Origin: Promethearchaeota archaeon
Lineage (GTDB): Archaea > Asgardarchaeota > Lokiarchaeia > Sigyniarchaeales > SOKP01
Length of the DNA stretch: 12,056 nucleotides
Assembly: GCA_030605895.1 (NCBI GenBank)
Contig: JAUWHL010000029.1
Span: 1 to 12,056, forward strand
Reading direction: 5' to 3'
This document shows positions 6,612-12,056 of the stretch, piece after piece; position 1 is the stretch's first letter; each line of letters begins with the position of its first letter. The notes under the pieces were generated by a model. It worked only from the letters and a program-made list of their open reading frames with translations, was not told the origin of the DNA and made no database searches. Position numbers and translations under genes: made by a program.

Positions 6612-6821
6612 TCATTGTTTAAATGAGGAATAACAATATTTCTGGTGTTTATTAATGCAGGAATTACAGAATGTTTCACCACATAGAACACAAACGATCT
6701 CTTCATTATTGTAAATATTCAAGTTGAATTTACATCGATTACAATGCCGGTATCTCTCTGAAAAAGAATTTTTACTTTTTTGAAATTTTTTATTTTTTAA
6801 TTTTACTATAAAACTTAACAT
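6612..6821 (-). CDS. Small FYVE/RING-spaced zinc-finger protein
   Basis: A 69-residue protein with a basic N-terminus (seven lysines in the first 17 residues) followed by a compact zinc-binding module. The ligands are C27-x2-C30, C44-x2-C47, C52-x2-C55, then H59-x3-C63. Eight ligands imply two zinc ions in a cross-brace. The first six cysteines follow the C-x2-C-x(9-21)-C-x2-C-x4-C-x2-C spacing of FYVE fingers, but the last pair is H-x3-C placed very close instead of C-x2-C further on. CVLCGETFCNSC (44-55) strongly resembles the treble-clef core of FYVE, RING and related fingers. The FYVE signature for phosphoinositide binding (R-R-H-H-C) is missing, so lipid binding is not supported. It may bind nucleic acid or protein. 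The gene is not tightly coupled to either neighbour. Confidence 0.8.
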   Translation of the reverse strand: MLSFIVKLKNKKFQKSKNSFSERYRHCNRCKFNLNIYNNEEIVCVLCGETFCNSCINKHQKYCYSSFKQ

Positions 6822-6960
6822 CTTCTAAAAATACATGGATTATATTTACTATATTTTAAAATAGAGCCTTAAAAACTTAGAATAAAATATACCTAAATTG
6901 AAATAATCCACTTAATTTTACTTTTTCTAAAATATTCCGATACTATTTCTAATGTTAGTT

Positions 6961-7254
6961 TTATTGCAAATCATCGACTAATTCAAGAAATTCTGTATAT
7001 GGAATCGCTGTCCAGCTCTCTGCAAATGTAGCACCCGCAGAACGGGAAAGTAATGAAACTTTCGCAGCTTCTATTTCATCTTTCACTTCAAAAATATCAA
7101 AAAAGTCGTAAGGCCCTAATATAGCATAATGGGCGATCCATTTGATATTTGGAACTTTATCTCTAACTAACTTTAAAAATTCTTCACCTTGTTGTTTCCT
7201 TTTTTTAACTAAATCAAGATTTTGAAGTTTAGTTGCAAGTATAAATATTGGCAT
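6961..7254 (-). CDS. GYD-domain protein
   Basis: A 97-residue single-domain protein of the GYD family, a ferredoxin-like alpha/beta fold of unknown function, often small, oligomeric and cytosolic. It begins MPIFILATKL, has the family hallmark ILGPYDFFDIFEV (45-57; the G-x-Y-D motif that names the family), SLLSRSAGATF in the second helix-strand unit (67-77), and closes with TAIPYTEF (82-89). Length fits the family (about 90-100 residues), so it is complete. It lies 78 bp downstream of the iron-sulfur gene on the same strand. That gap holds a T-run terminator and a TATA-like box, so it is more likely a separate unit than part of an operon. Homologues are common in archaea and bacteria and their role is not established. 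Confidence 0.88.
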   Translation of the reverse strand: MPIFILATKLQNLDLVKKRKQQGEEFLKLVRDKVPNIKWIAHYAILGPYDFFDIFEVKDEIEAAKVSLLSRSAGATFAESWTAIPYTEFLELVDDLQ

Positions 7255-7278
7255 AGTATATGGTTGGGGTAATTTATG

Positions 7279-7288
7279 CTATAAATCT
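7279..7288 (-). promoter_or_regulatory. Candidate TATA box for the GYD gene
   Basis: Read on the minus strand this is GATTTATAGC, centred about 29 nt upstream of the ATG at 7254. That is the archaeal TATA position for a leaderless or near-leaderless transcript. It lies just after the T-run that likely ends the upstream iron-sulfur transcript. Confidence 0.45.
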
Positions 7289-7314
7289 TACCTTCACTAA
7301 TAAATGTTAAGTTT

Positions 7315-7322
7315 AAAAAAAA
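7315..7322 (-). terminator. T8 run after the iron-sulfur gene
   Basis: Eight consecutive T residues on the minus strand, beginning 10 nt after the stop codon at 7333-7335. No hairpin is needed for archaeal U-tract termination. It separates the iron-sulfur gene from the GYD gene. Confidence 0.5.
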
Positions 7323-7332
7323 TAGGAATATG

Positions 7333-8451
7333 TTATGAATTTTTTTCTGCTCTCGCTAATTCTGCTTTTTTATCCATTATTGCCATATAAGTCGCTTTAG
7401 AATTTATCGGAGGGATAATTTCCGTTTCTTTTTTAAAAAGCTGAATAGCCTCAGAAGTACAAGTAGGAACACAAATTCCACATCCTATACATCTTGCTTT
7501 GTTAACATTGGCAATGTTATCTTCAATATGGATAGCATCCATGTTGCATCTATCTTCGCAGATTCCACATCCCACACATAGATCCTCATCTACTTCTGCA
7601 TAATAATTAGTAGCAAAGAACTGAGCCGGTTCTGATAATCTTTTTTGATTAGTAAGAATTCCACAACAACATCCACAACAAGTACATATGGCCATTGGTC
7701 TTTGAGAATTACCAGGTTGTATTACTAAGCCATCCTCTTCAGCTTTTCTGAGAATTTTTAGTGCTTCTTCTTTAGAAATTTCTCTGCCTAATCCTTTTCT
7801 TATATACGTTTTCGCAAATGACCGAAAGGCAAAACAAGATTCTCTGAGATCCGTTTTTTTACAAGGATCTCCGACAAGATCTTTTGCTTGTCTGCAGATG
7901 CATTCTTGAACTGATATTGGTTCTCCTATATTTTCAATCATTGTTCTTAGTTCGTCATAAGTTGAGATTTTTTGCTCAAAAGTTACACTTTCTTCTATAG
8001 GAATTGTACGTAATTGAGGGATTTTTGTCTTATTAAACTCATCTATAAATGCCTCTTCAAAGTATTGCATAAAATCATTATAAAAATCTTCTGTGAGACG
8101 ATTCAGTTGTAATTCATAGAAACCAATTACTAGCGGAGCATTTACGTAATATTTTATTTCCTCATCTCCTTCTTTTTGTGAGCCGAAATGAATAAGACCT
8201 TCTTCATCCATTTTATCTAATTCATGTTCTAATTGCTCAATCGTTATACCACTACTCTTAACCTTTCTATATATCTTCTTTAAGGGTAAAGGTTGGAAAC
8301 TCAAGTTCGTTGCCAATTCTGCTTGTTTAGGAGTAAAAAAATATTTTAGAATTCGCAACTCTACACCAGATTCAGTAGCAGGAAATCCAATTGGTAATTT
8401 ATCAAGATGTTTTTGTAATTCTCGATAAATACTGTTATTCTCGTTATTCAT
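7333..8451 (-). CDS. Winged-helix and 4Fe-4S ferredoxin-domain protein
   Basis: A 372-residue multi-domain iron-sulfur protein. Residues 15-110 form a winged-helix-like region: HLDKLPIGFPATESGVELRI, then a helical stretch ending LEHELDKMDEEGLIHFG and a YYVNAPLV wing. The middle has cysteines C184, C186, C197 and C206 (ECICRQAKDLVGDPC, SCFAF) and then the dense CTCCGCCCG motif (256-264). Two classical [4Fe-4S] motifs follow: C292-x2-C295-x2-C298-x3-C302 and C321-x2-C324-x2-C327-x3-C331, each followed later by hydrophobic DAI/EAI. It belongs to a family in anaerobic bacteria and archaea usually annotated as a 4Fe-4S ferredoxin; its partner is unknown. The DNA-binding-like N-terminus joined to redox clusters suggests a redox-sensing regulator, but electron transfer is equally possible. 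It is divergent from the cysteine-motif gene at 8822. A palindrome lies 15-30 nt upstream of its ATG. Confidence 0.9.
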   Translation of the reverse strand: MNNENNSIYRELQKHLDKLPIGFPATESGVELRILKYFFTPKQAELATNLSFQPLPLKKIYRKVKSSGITIEQLEHELDKMDEEGLIHFGSQKEGDEEIKYYVNAPLVIGFYELQLNRLTEDFYNDFMQYFEEAFIDEFNKTKIPQLRTIPIEESVTFEQKISTYDELRTMIENIGEPISVQECICRQAKDLVGDPCKKTDLRESCFAFRSFAKTYIRKGLGREISKEEALKILRKAEEDGLVIQPGNSQRPMAICTCCGCCCGILTNQKRLSEPAQFFATNYYAEVDEDLCVGCGICEDRCNMDAIHIEDNIANVNKARCIGCGICVPTCTSEAIQLFKKETEIIPPINSKATYMAIMDKKAELARAEKNS

Positions 8452-8454
8452 AGG

Positions 8455-8481
8455 TTGAATTTATATTCAAATCTATTTGAA
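8455..8481. repeat. Overlapping inverted repeats, possible operator O1
   Basis: The core is TTCAAAT-CT-ATTTGAA (8466-8481), a perfect 7-2-7 inverted repeat. It overlaps a second one, TTGAAT-TTAT-ATTCAA (8455-8470), so three related half-sites lie in a row. The core is 15-30 nt upstream of the iron-sulfur gene start, where a TATA box would sit in a leaderless promoter, so a bound protein could block transcription. Confidence 0.45.
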
Positions 8482-8669
8482 ATTAACTATTAGCTGTTAT
8501 AAGTCATGAATGGTATGCAATCCAATCTAAGCAATTCTCAAAATACTATTGATTAGAGTATAGTTTAAGAAGTTAATATCTTTTAAAAAAAATAATTGTT
8601 CTTATCTCATTACTCCATAAAGCTTGAAAAGAATGAACCACTATATACCTTTTTGTAATAATCATGTAT

Positions 8670-8683
8670 TTCAAATATTTGAA
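8670..8683. repeat. Palindrome TTCAAATATTTGAA, possible operator O2
   Basis: A perfect 14-bp palindrome with the same TTCAAAT/ATTTGAA half-sites as the repeat at 8466-8481 but no spacer. It lies about 140 nt upstream of the TTG start at 8822 and about 190 bp from the other copy, in the same divergent intergenic region. Confidence 0.45.
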
Positions 8684-8805
8684 TTTAATTGCTTTCACCT
8701 CTTAAATTAAATTATCTGAAAAATCAAAATATCCCGTATTCATCTGTGGAAGATAAAATTACTTATATTATATCATTGAATTCATCCTCTAAAATTATTA
8801 AAATT

Positions 8806-8816
8806 GAAAGAGTGAT
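8806..8816 (+). promoter_or_regulatory. Ribosome-binding site supporting a TTG start
   Basis: GAAAGAGTGAT contains a purine-rich stretch with GTGAT, partly complementary to the archaeal 16S 3' end. It ends 5 nt before TTG at 8822. An in-frame TGA at 8813-8815 rules out any start further upstream, and no ATG occurs in frame for about 90 codons, so this site decides the start. Confidence 0.5.
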
Positions 8817-8821
8817 ATATT

Positions 8822-9811
8822 TTGGAAGAAAAAGCTTTCCTAGAATATCTTATAGAGAATAATGTTTCTCAAGAACAAGGAGATATTTTTATTTCTAGAT
8901 TAGGTGAATTTAATAAATATCTTAGAAAAGAAAAGAATGATATTGATACAATTCCTAATAGAAAAATACTTAATTACACTGAATATTTAGTGGAAACTGA
9001 GAGAGACTATGTATTAGAATTTTTGAGAGCTTTACTCAATTATGCTAATTTCACAAAAAAATATGATTATGTGGTTGAGATTGTTGATATTGTAGAATCA
9101 TTTAACGCAATGGATAATCTTTATTTGAGGATTGCTGAAGAATTTGATGATAAAGTTCGAGATGAAATTTTTAAAAATATAAATATTCCACCTTTGGGTG
9201 TTGATCCTGATAAGAAACCCAAAATTTCAAAAATAGTTATGAAAAGATTAGAAGAGAAGCTTGGCGAAGAAAAGACAATAGAATTATTAGCTCCTTGCTT
9301 ACATGGTCGCCCTCTTGAACCCATTAAAAAAGATAGAGAGGTTTTTTTAAGAATAAATGATATTGATGAATTCTTAAAGGAAAAAAAACAAGAATCTATT
9401 AAAACAGCCCAAAAACACCAAAAAGAGGGGACGCTATTATATGCTCAGTATGTTGATGAAGAAGTGGTAGAATATATAAAAGATAATCTAACCATTACTC
9501 CTGGAATAAGAGAAGGAGATAAAATTATAGCTACTAAAACCCCTTATCAAATAAAGAAATTTTTGAATGCTGAAAACGAGAGGATGAAGAGATATTATTC
9601 TTGCTATTGTGCTTGGGTACGAGGTGCAATTAAAAATGGTACTGAAAAAGAGATTTCTCCTAATTTCTGTTATTGTAGCACCGGATTTACCAAAAAGTAT
9701 TGGGATGTAATATTCGATCAGCCAATTAAAATCGACCTAATTGAATCACCTCTTAGTGGAGCATTAGAATGTAAGTTTGCTATACATATTCCAAAAGAAT
9801 TCCAAAAATAA
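8822..9811 (+). CDS. Cysteine-motif protein resembling DUF6144, TTG start
   Basis: A 329-residue protein of unknown function with two parts. The N-terminal part (1-120) is all-helical: FLEYLIENNVSQEQGDIFIS, GEFNKYLRKE, YVLEFLRALLNYANF. It vaguely recalls the SAM-like domain of tyrosine recombinases, but no recombinase catalytic domain follows. The C-terminal part (about 135-329) holds APCLHGRP with C159, then YYSCYCAWVRGAI (C261, C263), SPNFCYCSTGFTKKYWDVIF (C283, C285), and a closing LIESPLSGALECKFAIHIP with C317 and H322. The paired C-x-C motifs, the W and the C-x-F-A-I-H-x-P ending match what I remember of DUF6144-type proteins; the assignment is from memory. The cysteines suggest metal or cofactor binding. 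It is divergent from the iron-sulfur gene and may share its regulation. Confidence 0.82.
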   Translation: MEEKAFLEYLIENNVSQEQGDIFISRLGEFNKYLRKEKNDIDTIPNRKILNYTEYLVETERDYVLEFLRALLNYANFTKKYDYVVEIVDIVESFNAMDNLYLRIAEEFDDKVRDEIFKNINIPPLGVDPDKKPKISKIVMKRLEEKLGEEKTIELLAPCLHGRPLEPIKKDREVFLRINDIDEFLKEKKQESIKTAQKHQKEGTLLYAQYVDEEVVEYIKDNLTITPGIREGDKIIATKTPYQIKKFLNAENERMKRYYSCYCAWVRGAIKNGTEKEISPNFCYCSTGFTKKYWDVIFDQPIKIDLIESPLSGALECKFAIHIPKEFQK

Positions 9812-9922
9812 TGCAATTCTAAGTGAGGGATGAAATTAATTCCTAATTAATTATTGGAAATCGTTCCATCTCAAATCAACCAAACCATAAATATGCTCCG
9901 CATCTCTCATACTCTTTCCTAA

Positions 9923-9936
9923 TTTTTTATAAAAAC
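9923..9936 (+). promoter_or_regulatory. Candidate TATA box for the DUF362 gene
   Basis: TTTTTTATAAAAAC is centred about 45 nt upstream of the ATG at 9975. With the usual archaeal spacing of about 26 nt, transcription would start near 9956 and leave a short leader of about 20 nt. The leader has no Shine-Dalgarno. Confidence 0.4.
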
Positions 9937-9974
9937 AAATTTTAATTGTATAGATTCAATTTAATACCTGTTTT

Positions 9975-10865
9975 ATGGTGAATAATGTGACTAAAGTAGC
10001 AGTTGTTTCTACAAAAGATCGTGTTTATGGTGTAAATAAGTCTTTAGAGTTATTAGGTATCAATCCTGTTAAAGATAAAAATGTAATTTTCAAACCAAAT
10101 TTCAATACTGCTGATCCTCCTCCCGCTTCCAGCTCAATGGAAACAATAAAGCAACTTATTATCAAATTAAAGGAAATGGGTGCAAAGACCATCACAGTCG
10201 CAGAAAGAAGTGGTCCAGCTAAAACTGCAGATGTTATTAAGAAAAAGGGATTAAATGAATTAGCAAAAGAATTAGATTTTAAGATACTTGATTTGACTAA
10301 TGTACCTAAAGAAGATTTTATCTTTAAAAAACCTAAAGGCTGTCATTGGAAAGAAGGATTTCTTTTTCCAAAAATATATAATGATGCGGAATGTATTGTT
10401 GAAACGTGTTGTTTAAAGACTCATATGTATGGTGGTCACTTTACATTATCACTAAAGAACGCAGTAGCATTAGTACCTAAAAAATTTATGGGTGAATTAC
10501 ACTCTTCTAAACATCAAAGATTGATGATCGCGGAAATTAATGCGGAATACAAAGCTGATTTAATTATCATGGATGGTCTTATTACCTTTGTAGATCGTGG
10601 ACCAATGGAAGGTACCCGAAAAGAAGCAAATGTCTTTGTTGCTGGGACAGATAAGGTAGCAATTGATGCTGTTGGCGTTGCTATTTTACGGATTCTAGGA
10701 ACAACACCAGAAGTATCTAATGGTCCAATTTTTGAGCAAGAACAAATTAAAAGAGCAGCAGAATTAGGAGTAGGGATTACTTCTTTTGATGAAATTGAAT
10801 TTATAACTGATTCTGAAGAAGCGGAAAAACTGGTGGCACAAATCAAAGAAAAACTGGAAGAATGA
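9975..10865 (+). CDS. DUF362-family protein
   Basis: A 296-residue complete DUF362 protein. Members are common in anaerobic archaea and bacteria, often alone or fused to ferredoxin domains, and their biochemical role is not settled. Recognisable blocks are NVIFKPNFNTADPPPASSSM (36-55), TITVAERSGPAKT (72-84), ECIVETCCLKTHMYGGHFTL (139-158) followed by SLKNAVALVPKKFMGELH, IIMDGLITFVDRGPMEGT (197-214) and FVAGTDKVAIDAVGVAIL (221-238), ending in GPIFEQEQIKRAAELGVG. The cysteines C140, C145 and C146 beside K148-T149-H150 are candidates for a metal or cluster site, but no classical ferredoxin motif is present and the protein is not fused to one. It is an isolated gene with its own TATA-like box and a T8 run after the stop, convergent with the ACT gene. 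Confidence 0.92.
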   Translation: MVNNVTKVAVVSTKDRVYGVNKSLELLGINPVKDKNVIFKPNFNTADPPPASSSMETIKQLIIKLKEMGAKTITVAERSGPAKTADVIKKKGLNELAKELDFKILDLTNVPKEDFIFKKPKGCHWKEGFLFPKIYNDAECIVETCCLKTHMYGGHFTLSLKNAVALVPKKFMGELHSSKHQRLMIAEINAEYKADLIIMDGLITFVDRGPMEGTRKEANVFVAGTDKVAIDAVGVAILRILGTTPEVSNGPIFEQEQIKRAAELGVGITSFDEIEFITDSEEAEKLVAQIKEKLEE

Positions 10866-10871
10866 ATAAAC

Positions 10872-10879
10872 TTTTTTTT
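10872..10879 (+). terminator. T8 run after the DUF362 gene
   Basis: Eight consecutive T residues begin 7 nt after the stop codon and match an archaeal U-tract terminator. They lie in the gap before the convergent ACT gene. Confidence 0.5.
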
Positions 10880-10937
10880 AGAACGAATAAATAAAATCTA
10901 AAATTTTTACTTATTTTTATATTCCTTCTTGGCGTTC

Positions 10938-11321
10938 TCATTCTCCTGATAAAGCGGCACGTGCTTTCTCTAAGTCATCGACTCCGAGAACTACTCTATT
11001 ATTCTCAGCAAAATAGATTAGATCAATATTAACACCAGAATCACCTATTTTACGTGTCATATTCCCCCCTGTGCCAGGTTTTCCCACAGTATGACCTATT
11101 TCCACAACAAGCACTTCACGCACAGCACGCACTTCAAAACCAGCATCTTCGAGTAGCCAGCGGGTCGTTTCTTCATCTTCAACCAAAATATGGACAAAGG
11201 CTTCATTTTTTAAGGGAAATCCACATAACCCTTCCATATTAATACCATTTTTGCCCAATGTTTCACCCATATCCGCTAATGCACCTGGTTGATTTTTTAA
11301 AACAACTATTAAATCTTTCAA
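10938..11321 (-). CDS. Double ACT-domain amino-acid-binding protein, TTG start
   Basis: A 127-residue stand-alone protein built from two ACT domains, small ligand-binding modules that usually sense amino acids. Domain 1 (about 1-65) begins KDLIVVLKNQPGALADMGET and has GINMEGLCGFP (26-36) and AFVHILVED. Domain 2 (about 66-127) begins AVREVLVVEIGHTVGKPGTG and has SGVNIDLIYFAENNRVVLGV. It closes with DDLEKARAAL, a common ending in this roughly 130-residue family. No enzyme domain is attached, so it is probably a regulatory or amino-acid-sensing subunit. The start is TTG at 11321, fixed by a perfect AGGAGG 9 nt upstream. By hand count the gene is about 40% G+C, against about 30% in a stretch at 2041-2280. 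That contrast, the strong Shine-Dalgarno and the similarity to a mostly bacterial family suggest recent acquisition from bacteria. Confidence 0.9.
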   Translation of the reverse strand: MKDLIVVLKNQPGALADMGETLGKNGINMEGLCGFPLKNEAFVHILVEDEETTRWLLEDAGFEVRAVREVLVVEIGHTVGKPGTGGNMTRKIGDSGVNIDLIYFAENNRVVLGVDDLEKARAALSGE

Positions 11322-11330
11322 TATTTATAT

Positions 11331-11336
11331 CCTCCT
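11331..11336 (-). promoter_or_regulatory. Perfect Shine-Dalgarno for the ACT gene
   Basis: On the minus strand this reads AGGAGG, separated by 9 nt from the TTG start at 11321-11319. It is the only full-strength Shine-Dalgarno I found before a gene in this window; most genes here have none. It is the main reason for accepting the TTG start. Confidence 0.8.
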
Positions 11337-11497
11337 ATTTCTATTTATTTTATTTATTAAATTAAATCTTATTTTGTTATCACGAGATTTCTTTGCAATA
11401 TTTAATTATGTCATTTCCTTATTTAAGCTTTCTTTTGAAATTTCTCTTCTAAAAATAAGGATAAAAAAAGAAATTGAAAAAAAGGAGTATAATGTTT

Positions 11498-12056
11498 TTA
11501 TAGTACTGAAATGAAATCTTCTGCAGACCTATAGATAACATCATCATCTACTATTAAAATCCATTTAAAGCGTATGATGATATCCTGTGTTGTACAATTC
11601 ACAAAGCCATTTAAAATGAGTCCTTCGCCAGAAAAAAGAATTTCATCAATTAGAGTAAAATTAACCCCAGTGCTGAAAGTATAATATTCTATAGGATGAG
11701 AAGGTGGCACTAAAATAGAAAAGTTTGCGCCTCCTTCTCGATATAGTGAAAGATTAACCTTGATATTATAACCCGGAGCAAGAACAGTTTCATTGAGATT
11801 TTCAAGTTCAATTCTAAAGCCCGCAAGATCGTTTGGCAAAGTCATTGAGTTATCCATATAAAAATCAAAAGATATGGCAAATATTTTGACGGTTATTGTT
11901 AATTTATTGGAAGTGGTATTCCCAAATTCATTCGATGCTTTCACGAGGAATTCATAAGTTCCAGAAGGCATATCAAGAATCTGGTAGGTTGTCTGTGAAC
12001 TGGGCAGATTTCCGATTACCAAGCTGTTATTTCTATAGATTGAATAACTTTCTGCT
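11498..12056 (-). CDS. C-terminal part of a secreted beta-sandwich protein (partial)
   Basis: The reading frame is open to the window edge, so the 5' part is missing; a TTG at 12022 is internal. About 185 residues are visible. The first section, AESYSIYRNNS then QTTYQILDMPSGTYEFLVKA and SNEFGNTTSN, reads like the end of an Ig-like/PKD or fibronectin III domain (Y-x-F-x-V-x-A-x-N-x-x-G-N pattern), repeats of which are common in large archaeal surface proteins. A second beta-rich domain follows: FAISFDFYMDNSMTLPNDLA, then NIKVNLSLYREG and NGFVNCTTQDIIIRFKWILI, closing with SAEDFISVL. Several N-x-S/T sequons (NTT, NET, NLS, NFS, NFT, NCT) fit a glycosylated extracellular protein. No C-terminal membrane helix or sorting signal is seen, so any anchor must be in the missing N-terminal part. 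The function is unknown. Confidence 0.8.
   Translation of the reverse strand, partial: AESYSIYRNNSLVIGNLPSSQTTYQILDMPSGTYEFLVKASNEFGNTTSNKLTITVKIFAISFDFYMDNSMTLPNDLAGFRIELENLNETVLAPGYNIKVNLSLYREGGANFSILVPPSHPIEYYTFSTGVNFTLIDEILFSGEGLILNGFVNCTTQDIIIRFKWILIVDDDVIYRSAEDFISVL

Larger units (their letters stand above)
8452..8821. other. 370-bp divergent intergenic region
   Basis: The longest non-coding stretch, lying between the divergent iron-sulfur and cysteine-motif genes. It contains two palindromes that share the half-site TTCAAAT, TATA-like stretches (ttatattatat at 8763-8773 on the plus strand; GAATATAAATTC at 8457-8468 on the minus strand) and a possible ribosome-binding site before 8822. 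The longest ATG frame I noted is only 16 codons. No tRNA-like or other structured RNA was recognised. Confidence 0.6.

Noticed and set aside
8505..8560. Short ATG frame of 16 codons in the divergent intergenic region
   Set aside because: Too short, no ribosome-binding site, composition like random A+T-rich sequence.
8822..9180. Possible tyrosine recombinase, from the helical N-terminus of the 329-aa protein
   Set aside because: No R-H-x-x-R...Y catalytic domain follows, and the C-terminus is a different cysteine-motif domain. No attachment sites or mobile-element repeats flank it.
9834..9852. AATTAATT-CCT-AATTAATT repeat after the 329-aa gene
   Set aside because: Each half is itself a palindrome of A and T only, so it is easily explained by low complexity. 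No matching copy was seen elsewhere.
10514..10846. 110-codon minus-strand frame inside the DUF362 gene
   Set aside because: Serine- and isoleucine-rich translation without motifs, fully antisense to a conserved gene.
11054..11242. Plus-strand frame opposite the ACT gene
   Set aside because: Antisense to a conserved double-ACT coding region; no recognisable features.
1..12056. CRISPR array, tRNA, rRNA, insertion sequence or prophage
   Set aside because: No regularly spaced repeats, no cloverleaf-like or rRNA-like stretch, no transposase, and no phage structural gene were seen on either strand.

Overview
The window looks like a piece of an Asgard archaeal genome, most likely Promethearchaeota (Lokiarchaeota). 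This is inferred from gene content; no marker gene is present. The pointers are a Rab/Ras-type small GTPase, a protein carrying the 'W-x-H-C-S-N-L-Q-x-W' signature that I associate with Lokiarchaeal lineage-specific proteins, a FYVE-spaced zinc finger, a large secreted beta-sandwich protein, T-run terminators, TATA-like boxes close to start codons, few Shine-Dalgarno sites, and low G+C (about 30% in a stretch I counted by hand).

Layout. 1-1043: branched-chain aminotransferase (+) ending in an 11-T run. 1046-1555: Rab-like GTPase (-), convergent with it. 1739-2623: HCSNLQ-family protein (+). 2655-3440: GNAT acetyltransferase (-). 3550-4155: YihX-like HAD phosphatase (+). 4164-5003: AAC(3)-type acetyltransferase (-), only 8 bp from the HAD gene end. 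5124-5846: two-part protein of unknown function, possibly nucleic-acid binding (+), followed closely by a possible 44-aa ORF. 6148-8451: four minus-strand genes (in transcription order: winged-helix/iron-sulfur protein, GYD-domain protein, FYVE-like zinc-finger microprotein, PaaI-type hotdog thioesterase). 8452-8821: a 370-bp divergent regulatory region holding two palindromes that share one half-site. 8822-9811: cysteine-motif protein resembling DUF6144 (+, TTG start). 9975-10865: DUF362 protein (+). 10938-11321: double-ACT protein (-), G+C-richer than its surroundings, with a perfect Shine-Dalgarno and a TTG start. 11498-12056: C-terminal end of a secreted beta-sandwich protein (-), cut by the window edge.

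Most genes are single transcription units in convergent or divergent pairs, and no long operon is evident. The window mixes housekeeping metabolism (BCAT, HAD, thioesterase, ACT), several acyl or acetyl transferases, Asgard signalling and zinc-finger genes, and uncharacterised redox or metal proteins. The best lead for something new is the divergent iron-sulfur/cysteine-motif pair at 7333-9811 with its shared palindromes. Next come the FYVE-spaced microprotein and the 240-aa two-domain protein with its downstream small ORF. There is no sign of a CRISPR array, insertion sequence, prophage, tRNA or rRNA.
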